In this document: positions 54,902-64,000 of the stretch, in pieces | Layout of the letters: each line of letters begins with the position of its first letter | How positions within the stretch are numbered: position 1 is the stretch's first letter | From: Bretschneidera sinensis | Taxonomy: Eukaryota; Streptophyta; Magnoliopsida; Brassicales; Akaniaceae | Direction of reading: 5' to 3' | Assembly (NCBI GenBank): GCA_023935145.1 | Contig: CM043700.1 | Location: forward strand, 135,628,828-135,692,827 | DNA: 64,000 nucleotides | Notes under the pieces: generated by a model | The model's database searches: none | Told to the model about the DNA's origin: nothing | The model's input: only the letters and a program-made list of their open reading frames with translations | Translations under genes and position numbers: made by a program

Positions 54902-55490
54902 ATGGAGCTACTAATCCCAAACCCTGCAAACTCATCTCCTCTCATACCATTAGGCTTCTTAGAGATGCCTCCAAGTAGCGTCTACATTGTCATCCATGGG
55001 CATCAAGAGAGACTAGTGTCCCCCAATGTTCCTTCCATGTACGAGCTCCAGTTCGCAGTCTCTATGTCAGGTGCCATCCTCAACAATATTAACCCTCGCC
55101 TTGGGCCACAGCGAATCCAAGCTTGTTTTCGTTGATCATCAATCTTTCTCTCTTGTCCTTGAAGCGATATCGATGCTCCCTCGCAACAGTAGTAAACCCC
55201 CGCAGCTCGTGCTTATCGACAACGATGGTACGTCAACGGCCCCACCATCATCACACGTTGATTATCTCGACACTTACGAAGGGATATTAGAGGAAGGTGA
55301 TCCTAAGTTCAAGTGGGTCCGACCAAAGAGCGAATGGGACCCAATGGTATTGAATTACACATCAGGTACAACATCCTCTCCTAAAGGGGTGGGCCACAGT
55401 CACATGGGGATCTTCATCGTCACTGTTAGTTCTCTAATTGATTGGTCCGTATCCAATCAACCGGTATACTTGTGGACCCTACCGATGTTT
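54902..55490 (+). pseudogene. Acyl-activating enzyme (AMP-binding), N-terminal half
   Basis: The ATG at 54902 opens MELLIPNPANSSPLIPLGFL, the usual start of plant AAE1/AAE11-type acyl-CoA ligases. Most of the next 60 or so family residues are missing, the frame shifts, and a second loss lies near 55105 after INPRLG. The AMP-binding signature YTSGTTSSPKGV is present (about 55353-55390), followed by VYLWTLPMF. The Athila-like element starts at 55491 and the gene resumes at 60978. The family makes acyl-CoA from carboxylic acids and ATP, often in peroxisomes. The deletions show that the gene is dead apart from the insertion. Confidence 0.85.
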
Positions 55491-56740
55491 GTTGTGAGTT
55501 TTAAATTTACTCGTAAGTGTACGAGTCGTTTGCAATATAGCGTTGTGCAAGTGCGAGGTCGAATCCACAGGGAATTGTGTTGTGAAAATATATTTTTAAT
55601 CTAAACTAACTTTATCTTAACCTAGTTCCGAATTGTGAATGATATTGCAAAAGAAATATAAACTAAACTATGTTGATTTAAAAACTAATAATTAAAAACA
55701 CTAAGGTTTCCGAATCCACCCCACCAAAGTTAAGCATATATGTTCTAAAAATATAGCCTATCAAAACATTCTATGAATCCAACTATAAGACAAAAAACAA
55801 AGAATATCCCAACTAAACCAAAAACATCCAATGTATCCGCTCTTAACAAATCACAAAGGAAATCCTATTTAATCGAAAAGCATTCAATGTATCCATCAGA
55901 TGAAACACAAGGAATATCCAACAGACAATTTAAACTCAATCAATTATAAGATTAACTCAAATAATTGACAGAACATTTATACTAAAAATTGTCAGATTTG
56001 TACAAGCAAATCTGAACTACTACGCCAAACAACGGCGGGGCTTCATCTTCAATCTTAGCTGAAGAGTCTAGCCACTCATAACTATGAAACTATAATTCAT
56101 AATAAAAGTGCTAAACATTAAACTACAACAACTAAATAAAAATAAATAAATAAACAACTTTACATGGGAGAAATTCCACTCGCTGACGGGCGGCGCTTCC
56201 CCTCGTGGTAGCAATGCCTTCGGGATCCACCAGAATGCTGGCGGACATCCACCGGTAAACACCAAAGTGGCTCAGGAATTGTACACTGAATTATGAAGCC
56301 AAATAGTGTTTATATAGGGGAAGACCCGGAGCAATATGGGTTGCAGATTCGATGTGGGATACTGCCCGTGTGCGCTCGATCGCAGTGTGGTGCGATCGAT
56401 CGCAGGTACGATCGATCGCATGTCTTGTGCGCACGATCTCATGTGCGCTCGATCGCATGTCTGTTACGATCGATCGCAGATGCACTGAACTTCAAATATT
56501 TCAATGTGGGATGTTGACCATGCGCTCGTTCGTAGGCAGGTGCGCTCGATCGCATATCTCGTGCGATCGATCGCAATGTCTCCAGAAGCTTCACATCTCC
56601 TGAAATGCTTTATTTTCTCCATAAACCTGTAAAAATACACAAAACACAAGAAAGACGTAAAATAAAGTGAAATACTACTAACTAAGAGCACAACAAATAT
56701 AAGTTAAGAGTCTAAAATATGCAATATTTAAGACTCATCA
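55491..56740 (-). repeat. Athila-like element 3' LTR
   Basis: This 1,250-bp repeat matches 59727-60977 and contains a dense cgatcgatcg cluster at 56371-56577. The tract taagtttggaggtatt (minus strand) ends at its inner edge. Confidence 0.92.
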
Positions 56741-58019
56741 AATACCTCCAAACTTATATTTTGCTAGTCCCTTAGCAAAACAAAATAAAAGACTCAATGA
56801 AAAACAAAGAACATAAAGATAAGTTCATAACTCATGGTATCCAAAAATTTAATGAGCACACATCACCATGATATTCATTCATAAGCAGGCTTAAAAAGGT
56901 AAACCCATCTTCGCAATGAATAGAAATGTTAAAATCTAATTACTTACAAAAGGCAGGTCAAGGCATCACAAGTCTGACACTATGTAAAGTGAATTAGCAT
57001 ATAAAAGTGAAGCTTCCAAGTAACTCCAATGTGTAAGGTCTCCATGTCTCAAGATTCACCGAATTTCCCATCAAAATGAACGAAAAAGATAGTTTTTTTT
57101 TTTTTTAATAATAAGGCACGGCTATGTTTAGTTTCCTTAAGCTTTCTAATTGACTCATGTAGCGAGTGTTGAGTCAATGACTCCCAAACCAGATGGTTTT
57201 AGGGCATTAGGTGTAAAGACACCCCTAAGGACTTACTAACTCGAGTAAAAAAGGCTACGAAATTAAACCGGCCTTAATACTACCAAGCAAAATTCCACCT
57301 TTTAACGTGAATACTCACTGCTTACTGAGGCAAGAGGTCCAGTTACTCAGTGAAAAATTTATTTATGATAATAATAATAATTTTTTATTTTATTTTATTT
57401 TTTATGCTTTTCTGTGCCCAAGAGTTCATCCAACAAGTCACCCAGTTTCAGTTAAGATAAGGAAAAATACACATTAAAATCACGTGTCATACCTCACATA
57501 ATTTGTGCTAATGTGCTCGTGTTAGATTAGATCAAACATGTGAATTCTCAAAATGCCTAAAGTAAGTAACTAAATTTTAAAAATTTATCACCAAATCATG
57601 TGTTCAAAATGTTAAGCTCACCAATGACATCACATCACAGAAAATGTTTAGATCAACTAAAATTTCACGATAACATGAGTATGCATTTATCTTTATGACA
57701 AAAGACAGCAAATTAGGACAAAGTGTGTGATGTGTCTCCCACACCCCCAAACTTAAATTACACATTGACCCCAATGTGTGACTAATATGGAAAAAGCTGA
57801 CCTGAGATATGGAGAACTATCTGGACTGGTATGGCTCATAGCATACCCCCAAACTTGAACTGAAGTACGCATTGTCCCTGAAAAATAAATACTGGAAAAC
57901 AAAGAATACTGGAAACAAGCATTAATCATAAAAATGCGAAATAATAAATAAACAGAAAAGATAAGCTGTGGGGTGCCTCCCATAAGTGCTAAGTTTAACA
58001 TCTTCAGCTAGACCCAATA
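56741..58019 (-). other. Non-coding 3' internal region of the Athila-like element
   Basis: No coding homology is visible. On the minus strand, aagtttgggggt-type tracts occur near 57845-57856 and 57743-57755. A third (aagtttggaggt) lies beside the LTR at 56743-56755. Such tracts mark the polypurine region of this group. Confidence 0.7.
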
Positions 58020-58955
58020 TTAGTAAACAGGCCCAACTAAGTGCTCCACCATCTGATCAATAAATGGGAATGGAAAATGATCAGGCCTAGTGGTAGCATT
58101 CAATTTACGGTAGTCTAGACACTTTCTCCATCTTGACTGCACTCGAGTTGGAACCAACTCGTCGTCTTTATTTACTACCGTCAATTCAGCACGTTTGGGC
58201 ACGACTTTAATCAGGCTCACCCCCTTGTTATCAGAGATGGGATAAATGATCCCTGCCTCTAACAGCTTAATATCTTCTGCCCTCACAACCTCTTGCATAG
58301 CAGGGTTGAGCCTTCTTTGTGGCTCTCTCGATGGCTTGGCATTCTCCTCTAACTGTATCGTGTGTATTACCAACGAGGGGTTGATTCCCTTGACATCCTC
58401 AATAGTCCAGCCTATAGCTTCCTTACGCTCTCTTAAGATGTCCAATAATTTCTCCTCTGGAGCATCACCCAAATCTAAAGCTATCATTATAGGCAAAGAA
58501 TCTGCTGGACCTAGGAACTTATACTTAAGATTGTCCGATAAAGGCTTAAGTTCCTTCTTGGGGGGTTCAGGTGTTGTGGTTTCCTCCGTCTCACTGATCT
58601 TTTGAGGAGCAGACTCCAAAGTAGCATTTGCTTGCTCAAACAACTTATCTAAATCCAAATCGTCTTCAAATTGAGCAAAGCATGCCTCCAAAATATCCTC
58701 AGACTTCCCTTCTTTCTTGGGCGCTTGTAGTCTCTCAGGGTAAGGCGCTTTAGATAAAAACGACCTAGAGAGATCATTAATAATAGGTGTGGCTGTAGAT
58801 GGCTCAGCATCTCTCTTCTCATTGTTGCCACTTTCTTGCCCTTGGTGCATAGCAGGGTTCTCTTCCACTTGATTGTGCACTTGTCTCCTAGACCTGAATG
58901 GGAAAATTGATTGCACTTGTTCTTGCCAATGCATAGAAGTTAATAAATTTCCCAC
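58020..58955 (-). pseudogene. Athila-like pol N-terminal part, truncated in RT
   Basis: The frame contains KPLSDNLKYKFLGPADSLP, KEAIGWTIEDVKGINPSLV, NAKPSREPQRRLNPAMQEV and CLDYRKLNATTRPDHFPFPF. These are the pre-RT and first RT blocks of Athila-type gypsy pol. The usual aspartic protease region is missing between PYPERLQ and the acidic stretch EDILEACFAQFEDDLD. The frame ends at 58020 before the catalytic YxDD block, and RNase H and integrase are absent. Confidence 0.88.
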
Positions 58956-58984
58956 TGCAAACTGTTCTTTTGGGTTAGGATCAG

Positions 58985-59593
58985 TTAGACTGGGGAACGT
59001 TCCTTCCTCTCCTTCCCCACGTAACTTGAGATTTGATCAATTTGACTCTCTAGTGTGGCTATCGCTTGGGTGTTCTCTATTGTTGCATTCATCACTTCAC
59101 TCATAGATTGGCTAGTCGTTTTCATGAAATTATTGAGAGCGTCCTCCAATGACTGTGAAACCGATGCTGGCGCTTGAATGGGAGCTTGGTAAGCGGGTGA
59201 TGGTGCTGGATAAGCTGAGTGACCATAACTTGGAATTGGTGGAGGAACTTCGGGAGGGTATTGATTGTGAGCATGATAAGGGTCTCCTCCCTGATTCCTC
59301 AGTTGGTTCTGCGTCCATAAAACATTAGAGTGGTCCCACCACCCTGGATTGTATGTTTCAGAGTAAGATCCATTTGATTGCCAACAACACTCATTAAAAG
59401 CATTCATTTGTTCCATGGGATACTCGGCAAAAGCCGGCATTGATGGAAAATTCTGTGCTAAATGCAGAGGACTAGCACAGATGGAACAGCTATCAACATT
59501 GAATGTGTTGGCAGCATTGAGGGACGGGCCGGTCATTTTAATGAAATCCTTGAGGGCGTCCTCTAAAGACTGTGAAACCAGCACTGGATTCAT
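58985..59593 (-). pseudogene. Athila-like gag fragment
   Basis: The frame has CSICASPLHLAQNFPSMPAF followed by YNPGWWDHSNVLW and NQLRNQGG, the C-terminal gag block of Athila-type elements. The zinc-knuckle-like C..C...H..QNC has Phe at the last Cys. A repeated block, VSQSLEDALKDF and VSQSLEDALNNF, occurs at both ends, so the fragment has an internal duplication. The N-terminal gag is missing. Confidence 0.82.
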
Positions 59594-59702
59594 CCATATA
59601 TATTTTTTTTTAAATTAAATTTTTTTTTTTTAACAAAAAAGATAACTAACTAGTAGAAAAATAAAATCATTTTAGACCAAAAATTTTCACAAACCAAACA
59701 AT

Positions 59703-59720
59703 TCCCCGGCAACGGCGCCA
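59703..59720 (-). other. Athila-like primer binding site
   Basis: On the minus strand this reads TGGCGCCGTTGCCGGGGA, six bases from the 5' LTR. It is a well-known primer site of the plant Athila/Tat gypsy group. Confidence 0.9.
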
Positions 59721-59726
59721 AAAACT

Positions 59727-60977
59727 TGTTGTGAGTTTTAAATTTACTCGCAAGCGCACGAGTCGTTTACAATATAGTGTTGTGCAAGTGCGAGGTCGAA
59801 TCTACAGGGAATTGCGTTGTGAAAATACATTTTTAATCTAAACTAACTTTATCTTAACCTAGTTCCGAATTGTGAATGATATTGCAAAAGAAATATAAAC
59901 TAAACTAAGTTGATTTAAAAACTAATAATTAAAAACACTAAGGTTTCCGAACCCACCCCACCAAAGTTAAGCATATATGTTCTAAAAATATAGCCTATCA
60001 AAACATTCCATGAATCCAACTATAAGACCAAAAACAAAGAATATCCCAACTAAACGAAAAGCATCCAATGTATCCGCTCTTAACAAATCACAAAGGAAAT
60101 CCAATTTAATCGAAAAGCATTCAATGTATCCATCAGATGAAACACAAGGAATATCCAACAGACAATTTAAACTCAATCAATTATAAGATTAACTCAAATA
60201 ATTGACAGAACATTTATACTAAAAATTGTCAGATTTGTACAAGCAAATCTGAACCACTACGCCAAACAACGGCGAGGCTTCATCTTCAACCTTAGTTGAA
60301 GAGTCTAGCCACTCATAACTATGAAACTATAATTCATAATAAAAGTGCTAAACATTAAACTACAACAACTAAATAAAAATAAATAAATAAACAACTTTAC
60401 ATGGGAGAAATTCCACTCGCTGACGGGCGGTGTTTCCCCTCGTGGTAGCAATGCCTTTGGGATCCACCAGAATGCTGGCGGACGTCCACCGGTAAACACC
60501 AAAGTGGCTCAGGAATTGTACACTGAATTATGAAGCCAAATGGTGTTTATATAGGGGAAGACCCGGAGCAATATGGGTTGCAGATTCGATGTGGGATACT
60601 GCCCGTGTGCGCTCGATCGCAGTGTGGTGCGATCGATCGCAGGTACGATCGATCGCATGTCTTGTGCGCACGATCTCATGTGCACTCGATCGCATGTCTG
60701 CTACGATCGATCGCAGATGCACTGAACTTCAAATATTTCGATGTGAGATGTTGACCATGCGCTCGTTCGTAGGCAGGTGCGCTCGAGCGCATATCTCGTG
60801 TGATCGATCGCAATGTCTCCAGAAGCTTCACATCTCCTGAAATGCTTTATTTTCTCCATAAACCTGTAAAAATACACAAAACACAAGAAAGACGTAAAAT
60901 AAAGTGAAATACTACTAACTAAGAGCATAACAAATATAAGTTAAGGGTCTAAAATATGCAATATTTAAGACTCATCA
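59727..60977 (-). repeat. Athila-like element 5' LTR
   Basis: This 1,251-bp LTR has the same cgatcg cluster (60608-60814) as its partner. The TSD atgtt lies directly to its right. Confidence 0.92.
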
Positions 60978-61921
60978 ATGTTCCACGCAAACGGATGGAG
61001 CTACACGTGGGGCATGGCAGCAGTTGGTGGGACCAACATCTGCTTGAGGAGAGTCGACGCGCCTATGATTTACGGCTTGATAAAGCAACACGGTGTGACC
61101 CACATGTGCGGTGCACCTGTGGTGCTCAACATGCTATCGAACAATCACGACATGACCCAACCCCTCCAAACCCTATCAAGATCCTGACAGCCGGAGCTCC
61201 ATCACCGGCTATGATTCTCTCATGTACTGAGTCACTTGGTTTCGTAGTGAGTCACGGATACGGATTAACAGAAACAGTTGGACTCGTTGTGTCGTGCATG
61301 TGGAGACCACAATGGAATAAGCTATCGTCAGTGGAGAGAGCAAGACTAAAGGCAAGACAAGGAGTGAGGACAATAACGTTCAGTGAAGTGGACGTGTTGG
61401 ATCTAAAGACAGGAGAGTCCGTGAAACGAGACGGATTATCAGTTGGCGAGATTGTTTTACGAGGTGGGTGCGTGATATTAGGGTACCTTAAAGATCCAGA
61501 AGGGACTGCCACGTGTATGCGAGAGAATGGATGGCTATACACGGGAGACGTGGGTGTGATTCACCCTGATGGTTACTTAGAAGTGAAGGATCGATCGAAG
61601 GACATAATTATAAGTGGTGGAGAGAACATAAGCAGTGTAGAAGTGGAATCAGTTTTGTACTCTAACCCAGCGGTTCATGAGGTTGTCGTTGTGGCTCGAC
61701 CGGATAAGTTCTGGGGCGAGACGCTGTGTGCGTTTGTGAGCTTGAAAAGTGGGTTGGATAAGAAACCTACGGAGAAGGAGATAAGGGAGTTTTGTAAGAA
61801 TAGGTTGCCGAGGTACATGGTGTCGAGGGCTGTTGTGTTTCAACAAGAATTACCAAAGACTTCTACTGGAAAGATTCAGAAGTTTGTGCTAAGGGAAATC
61901 GCTAAGTCCTTGGGTTCATGA
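60978..61921 (+). pseudogene. Acyl-activating enzyme, C-terminal half
   Basis: It resumes with FHANGWSYTWGMAAVGGTN after the insertion. Then come VTHMCGAPVVLNML, HGYGLTETVGLVVS, GWLYTGDVGVIHPDGYLEVK and KDIIISGGENISSVEVES, and finally LPKTSTGKIQKF with the C-terminal lysine. One base is lost near 61165, so the first 60 codons and the remainder are in different frames. The stop at 61919-61921 follows AKSLGS, whereas peroxisomal members usually run on to an SRL/SRM-type signal. The catalytic motifs are intact after the frameshift. Confidence 0.87.
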
Positions 61922-62884
61922 GTTGGTTTGATCATCTGTTGTTTTTCGAATAAATTAATTATTATATATTTTTTGTGTTAATTGGAACATGAAAACCCAA
62001 TATTTATGATTGATCTTTCGTTTCCTCACCTTTTAGTTTGATTTGATTGATTTATTTAACTTCGGTCGATGAACTTGGCGAGATCAAATATTTGGACACA
62101 TACAACTCTTATATCGCAAAAAAAAAATTGAAATAAAGCTTCGAATATATATATAAATCTTGATTATAAAGCATTTTTTTACTTAAATTTCAAAATTTAA
62201 AATGTTCGGATTATATATAAAAATAATGTGTTACATGTTTTACTTCACAATTTTTATAACAGATGGGTCACACTCTATATCATTAATCTCAGAAAAAAAA
62301 ATACCTAAATAAATACATCCAATCAAAAAGCAACAGTTGTCGATACAGTGTTCCGAAAGAAAAGTTGATATATAGATATATGGACAATTTTACCTCCAAA
62401 ATTATCAAAAATGTTTTATAGAAATCTGTGCAAATAAAAGAATTTACTGCAAGCAAAAAGATCACTTAACGCCATCCGGACTAAATTAAAGCCATCAATG
62501 AAGAAATTCCGAATGCATTATGTTCGACGTATTATGGTTTACATTCGCGAGAAGAAATATATTACTTTACAAATTAAAGAAATGTCAATAACGTGTGACC
62601 AAAATCAAAGGAGTAGAATCATCCAAAATTATGCTATCAGTTTGGCTTCTAGTCTGCTCATATCTTCAACACTTTTCAACTACTAGAGAATGGTCCCTTC
62701 AGCTAACCACCACTGTTGTAGGTTTAACGGCTGGAATTTAATTTATTAGCCTAATAAGGAGTTTAGTGAAATAATGGTATTTGGAAAACGCATGCCTATA
62801 CTTTCTTTTAACTTTATGATTTTCTATACTTTTAACTTCAAATTTATTAATCAATCATATATATATATATATACACGTGTGTGT
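61922..62884. other. 3' flank of the AAE gene
   Basis: This AT-rich sequence holds no recognised gene. An (at)n run lies at about 62860-62873 and a (gt)n-like run directly after it. Confidence 0.5.
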
Positions 62885-63269
62885 GGTTGTTATCATCAAA
62901 CACCCTTACATTTTGTCATGTGTTTCAATATCCTCATTGCATTTTAAAAACGATCAATTTACCTTTTGTATTTTAAGCATGCGTCTAATAAACCCTTTAG
63001 TGATAATTCTAGTAAAATTTATACTAACACACAAAATTTTTTACCAAAGTTGATATCGACGTATACAAAATTCTTGACAAATTTTTTTGTCATATTTAAT
63101 AGTCAAGATTTTTGTGTATCAGTATCAATTTTATCCGAATTATCACTAGAATGGTTTATTGGACACATGCCTAAAATGAAGAAAAAAAAAAAGCAAATTG
63201 ATCGTTTTTAAAATGTAAGGGAGATGTTGAAACACAAGCAAAATATAAAGGTATTTGGTGATAATAACC
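62885..63269. mobile_element. Fold-back (long inverted repeat) MITE-like element
   Basis: The first 120 or so bases from ggttgttatcatcaaacacc pair with the last 120 or so ending in ggtatttggtgataataacc. The arms match along most of their length, including the block ttttaaaaacgatcaattt, with a short central spacer. No coding sequence is present. The TSD is not clear. Confidence 0.75.
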
Positions 63270-63297
63270 TATATATATAAATTAAGAGCAATTATCT

Positions 63298-63631
63298 ATT
63301 AACACTAGGTGTAAGAATAACATGTCTTACACCAATGGACAATTTTTTGTATAATCTATATTTTATGAAACCGAACATTAATCTTCTATTTGTGTGGATC
63401 ATGCATACAAAATTTTACATCGATAAGATATTTTTAAGTATTTTATCTATATTTTAAAAATTGAACAAAGTTAAAAGGTTCAATTTAATTAGTTATATAG
63501 ATAAATATTTATACATATATGATTGATGTGAAATTTTTAATGTGATTAAATCAAACTGTCAGTTTTAAAAAAACAAATTATTCAAAAAACTATAAAGAGA
63601 CATTGTAATTATTCTTACACATAATGTTAAT
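63298..63631. mobile_element. MITE-like element with about 23-bp terminal inverted repeats
   Basis: The left end attaacactaggtgtaagaa and the reverse complement of the right end, attaacattatgtgtaagaa, match with about three differences. The 334-bp unit is AT-rich and non-coding. It lies 28 bp right of the fold-back element. I could not fix a TSD. Confidence 0.6.
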
Positions 63632-64000
63632 CGATCTTTATTCATATATAAAATGCTCTTTGATTAATAAGTGTAATATAGAGTCGTGCCCTAATAGATC
63701 CGATGTACCTAATAATTTTCCTCTTTGTTTGAGGATAAAATTTGATAAATTAATATATAGTGTCATTTTTCATTGGATATTGTGAAAGAGTAATATTAAG
63801 TATTTACTTCAAAGAAAATTTTATTGTTTTATTTTTTATTAAAAATAATTATGACACGTATTTTTTATATATATAAATAGTAAGTCTTAAGCCCTTGCAG
63901 AATGTTCAAAAGCCCAAATAAAGTCCATACACGAGGGATTCGGAAGTAAAAAAAAAGGCCAACGTGTGGGGTACAGTACTTTAAATAAATGGGCTTGGTA
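63632..64000. other. AT-rich end of the window
   Basis: No gene or repeat boundary is recognised. Confidence 0.5.

Larger units (their letters stand above)
55491..60977 (-). mobile_element. Athila-like Ty3/gypsy LTR element, pol-deleted, inside the AAE gene
   Basis: Long LTRs (55491-56740 and 59727-60977, about 1,250 bp) are flanked by a perfect TSD, atgtt, at 55486-55490 and 60978-60982. On the minus strand the LTRs read TGATGAGTC to CTCACAACA. The primer site TGGCGCCGTTGCCGGGGA is typical of Athila/Tat-type gypsy. Only a gag piece and a pol N-terminal piece remain. Pol stops early in RT, so the element is non-autonomous. The two LTRs are very similar by eye, which suggests that this insertion is younger than copia-1. 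Confidence 0.93.

Noticed and set aside
56290..56691. Arginine- and cysteine-rich small proteins in the Athila-like LTRs
   Set aside because: They arise from reading the cgatcg array in several frames on both strands.
56741..58019. Envelope-like gene of the Athila-type element
   Set aside because: The region has no long open frame or env-like pattern.
60956..61160. AAE reading frame starting upstream at 60956
   Set aside because: That frame begins in the LTR and reads the wrong phase until the one-base loss near 61165. The true phase starts at the junction.

Overview
This window is plant nuclear DNA, almost certainly from a eudicot. It holds intron-containing wall-associated-kinase (WAK) genes, copia, Athila-type and CACTA transposons of plant type, plant-style splice sites, and AT-rich spacers. 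The species cannot be told from the sequence. Nothing here is prokaryotic: there are no operons, ribosome binding sites or CRISPR arrays.

Layout, left to right. (1) 84-4935: a structurally complete copia element on the minus strand (copia-1) with 178-bp LTRs and a perfect 5-bp target-site duplication (TSD). (2) 5229-12344: a WAK cluster, made of a relic 3' end, one apparently intact receptor kinase gene (WAK-A, 6104-8945) and a kinase-only deletion derivative (WAK-B). (3) 12778-16178: a non-autonomous, gag-only LTR element. (4) 16845-21838: a second minus-strand copia (copia-3) whose LTRs and leader resemble those of copia-1. (5) 23596-38345: a third WAK gene (WAK-C), now a pseudogene, split by an 11.6-kb CACTA transposon. 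The CACTA carries transposase relics, a LINE relic and a fragment of a pyruvate decarboxylase exon. (6) 36471-41824: a diverged copy of 10690-16597, covering the WAK kinase exon, its 3' flank and the gag-only element. (7) 42768-47488: a plus-strand copia (copia-2) inserted in a LINE tail. (8) 48160-52525: an EHD3-like PHD-finger gene with a solo copia LTR in an exon, two premature stops and a SINE in an intron. (9) 54902-61921: an acyl-activating enzyme gene cut in two by a truncated Athila-like element. (10) 61922-64000: AT-rich DNA with two inverted-repeat (MITE-like) elements.

How it fits together: three resident gene loci (the WAK cluster, the PHD gene and the acyl-activating enzyme gene) have been eroded by repeated insertions from at least six transposon types. 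Several insertion sites can be read to the base from their TSDs, so relative order can be inferred. The gag-only element entered before the WAK-B/WAK-C duplication. The CACTA is present only in the WAK-C copy, in a part of the gene that WAK-B has lost. Only WAK-A looks able to make a full-length product. I found no convincing new biological system. The most informative features are the CACTA with captured host exon, the duplication that carries a dated retroelement, the mosaic relation of two copia families, and the stop-codon-only decay of copia-1.
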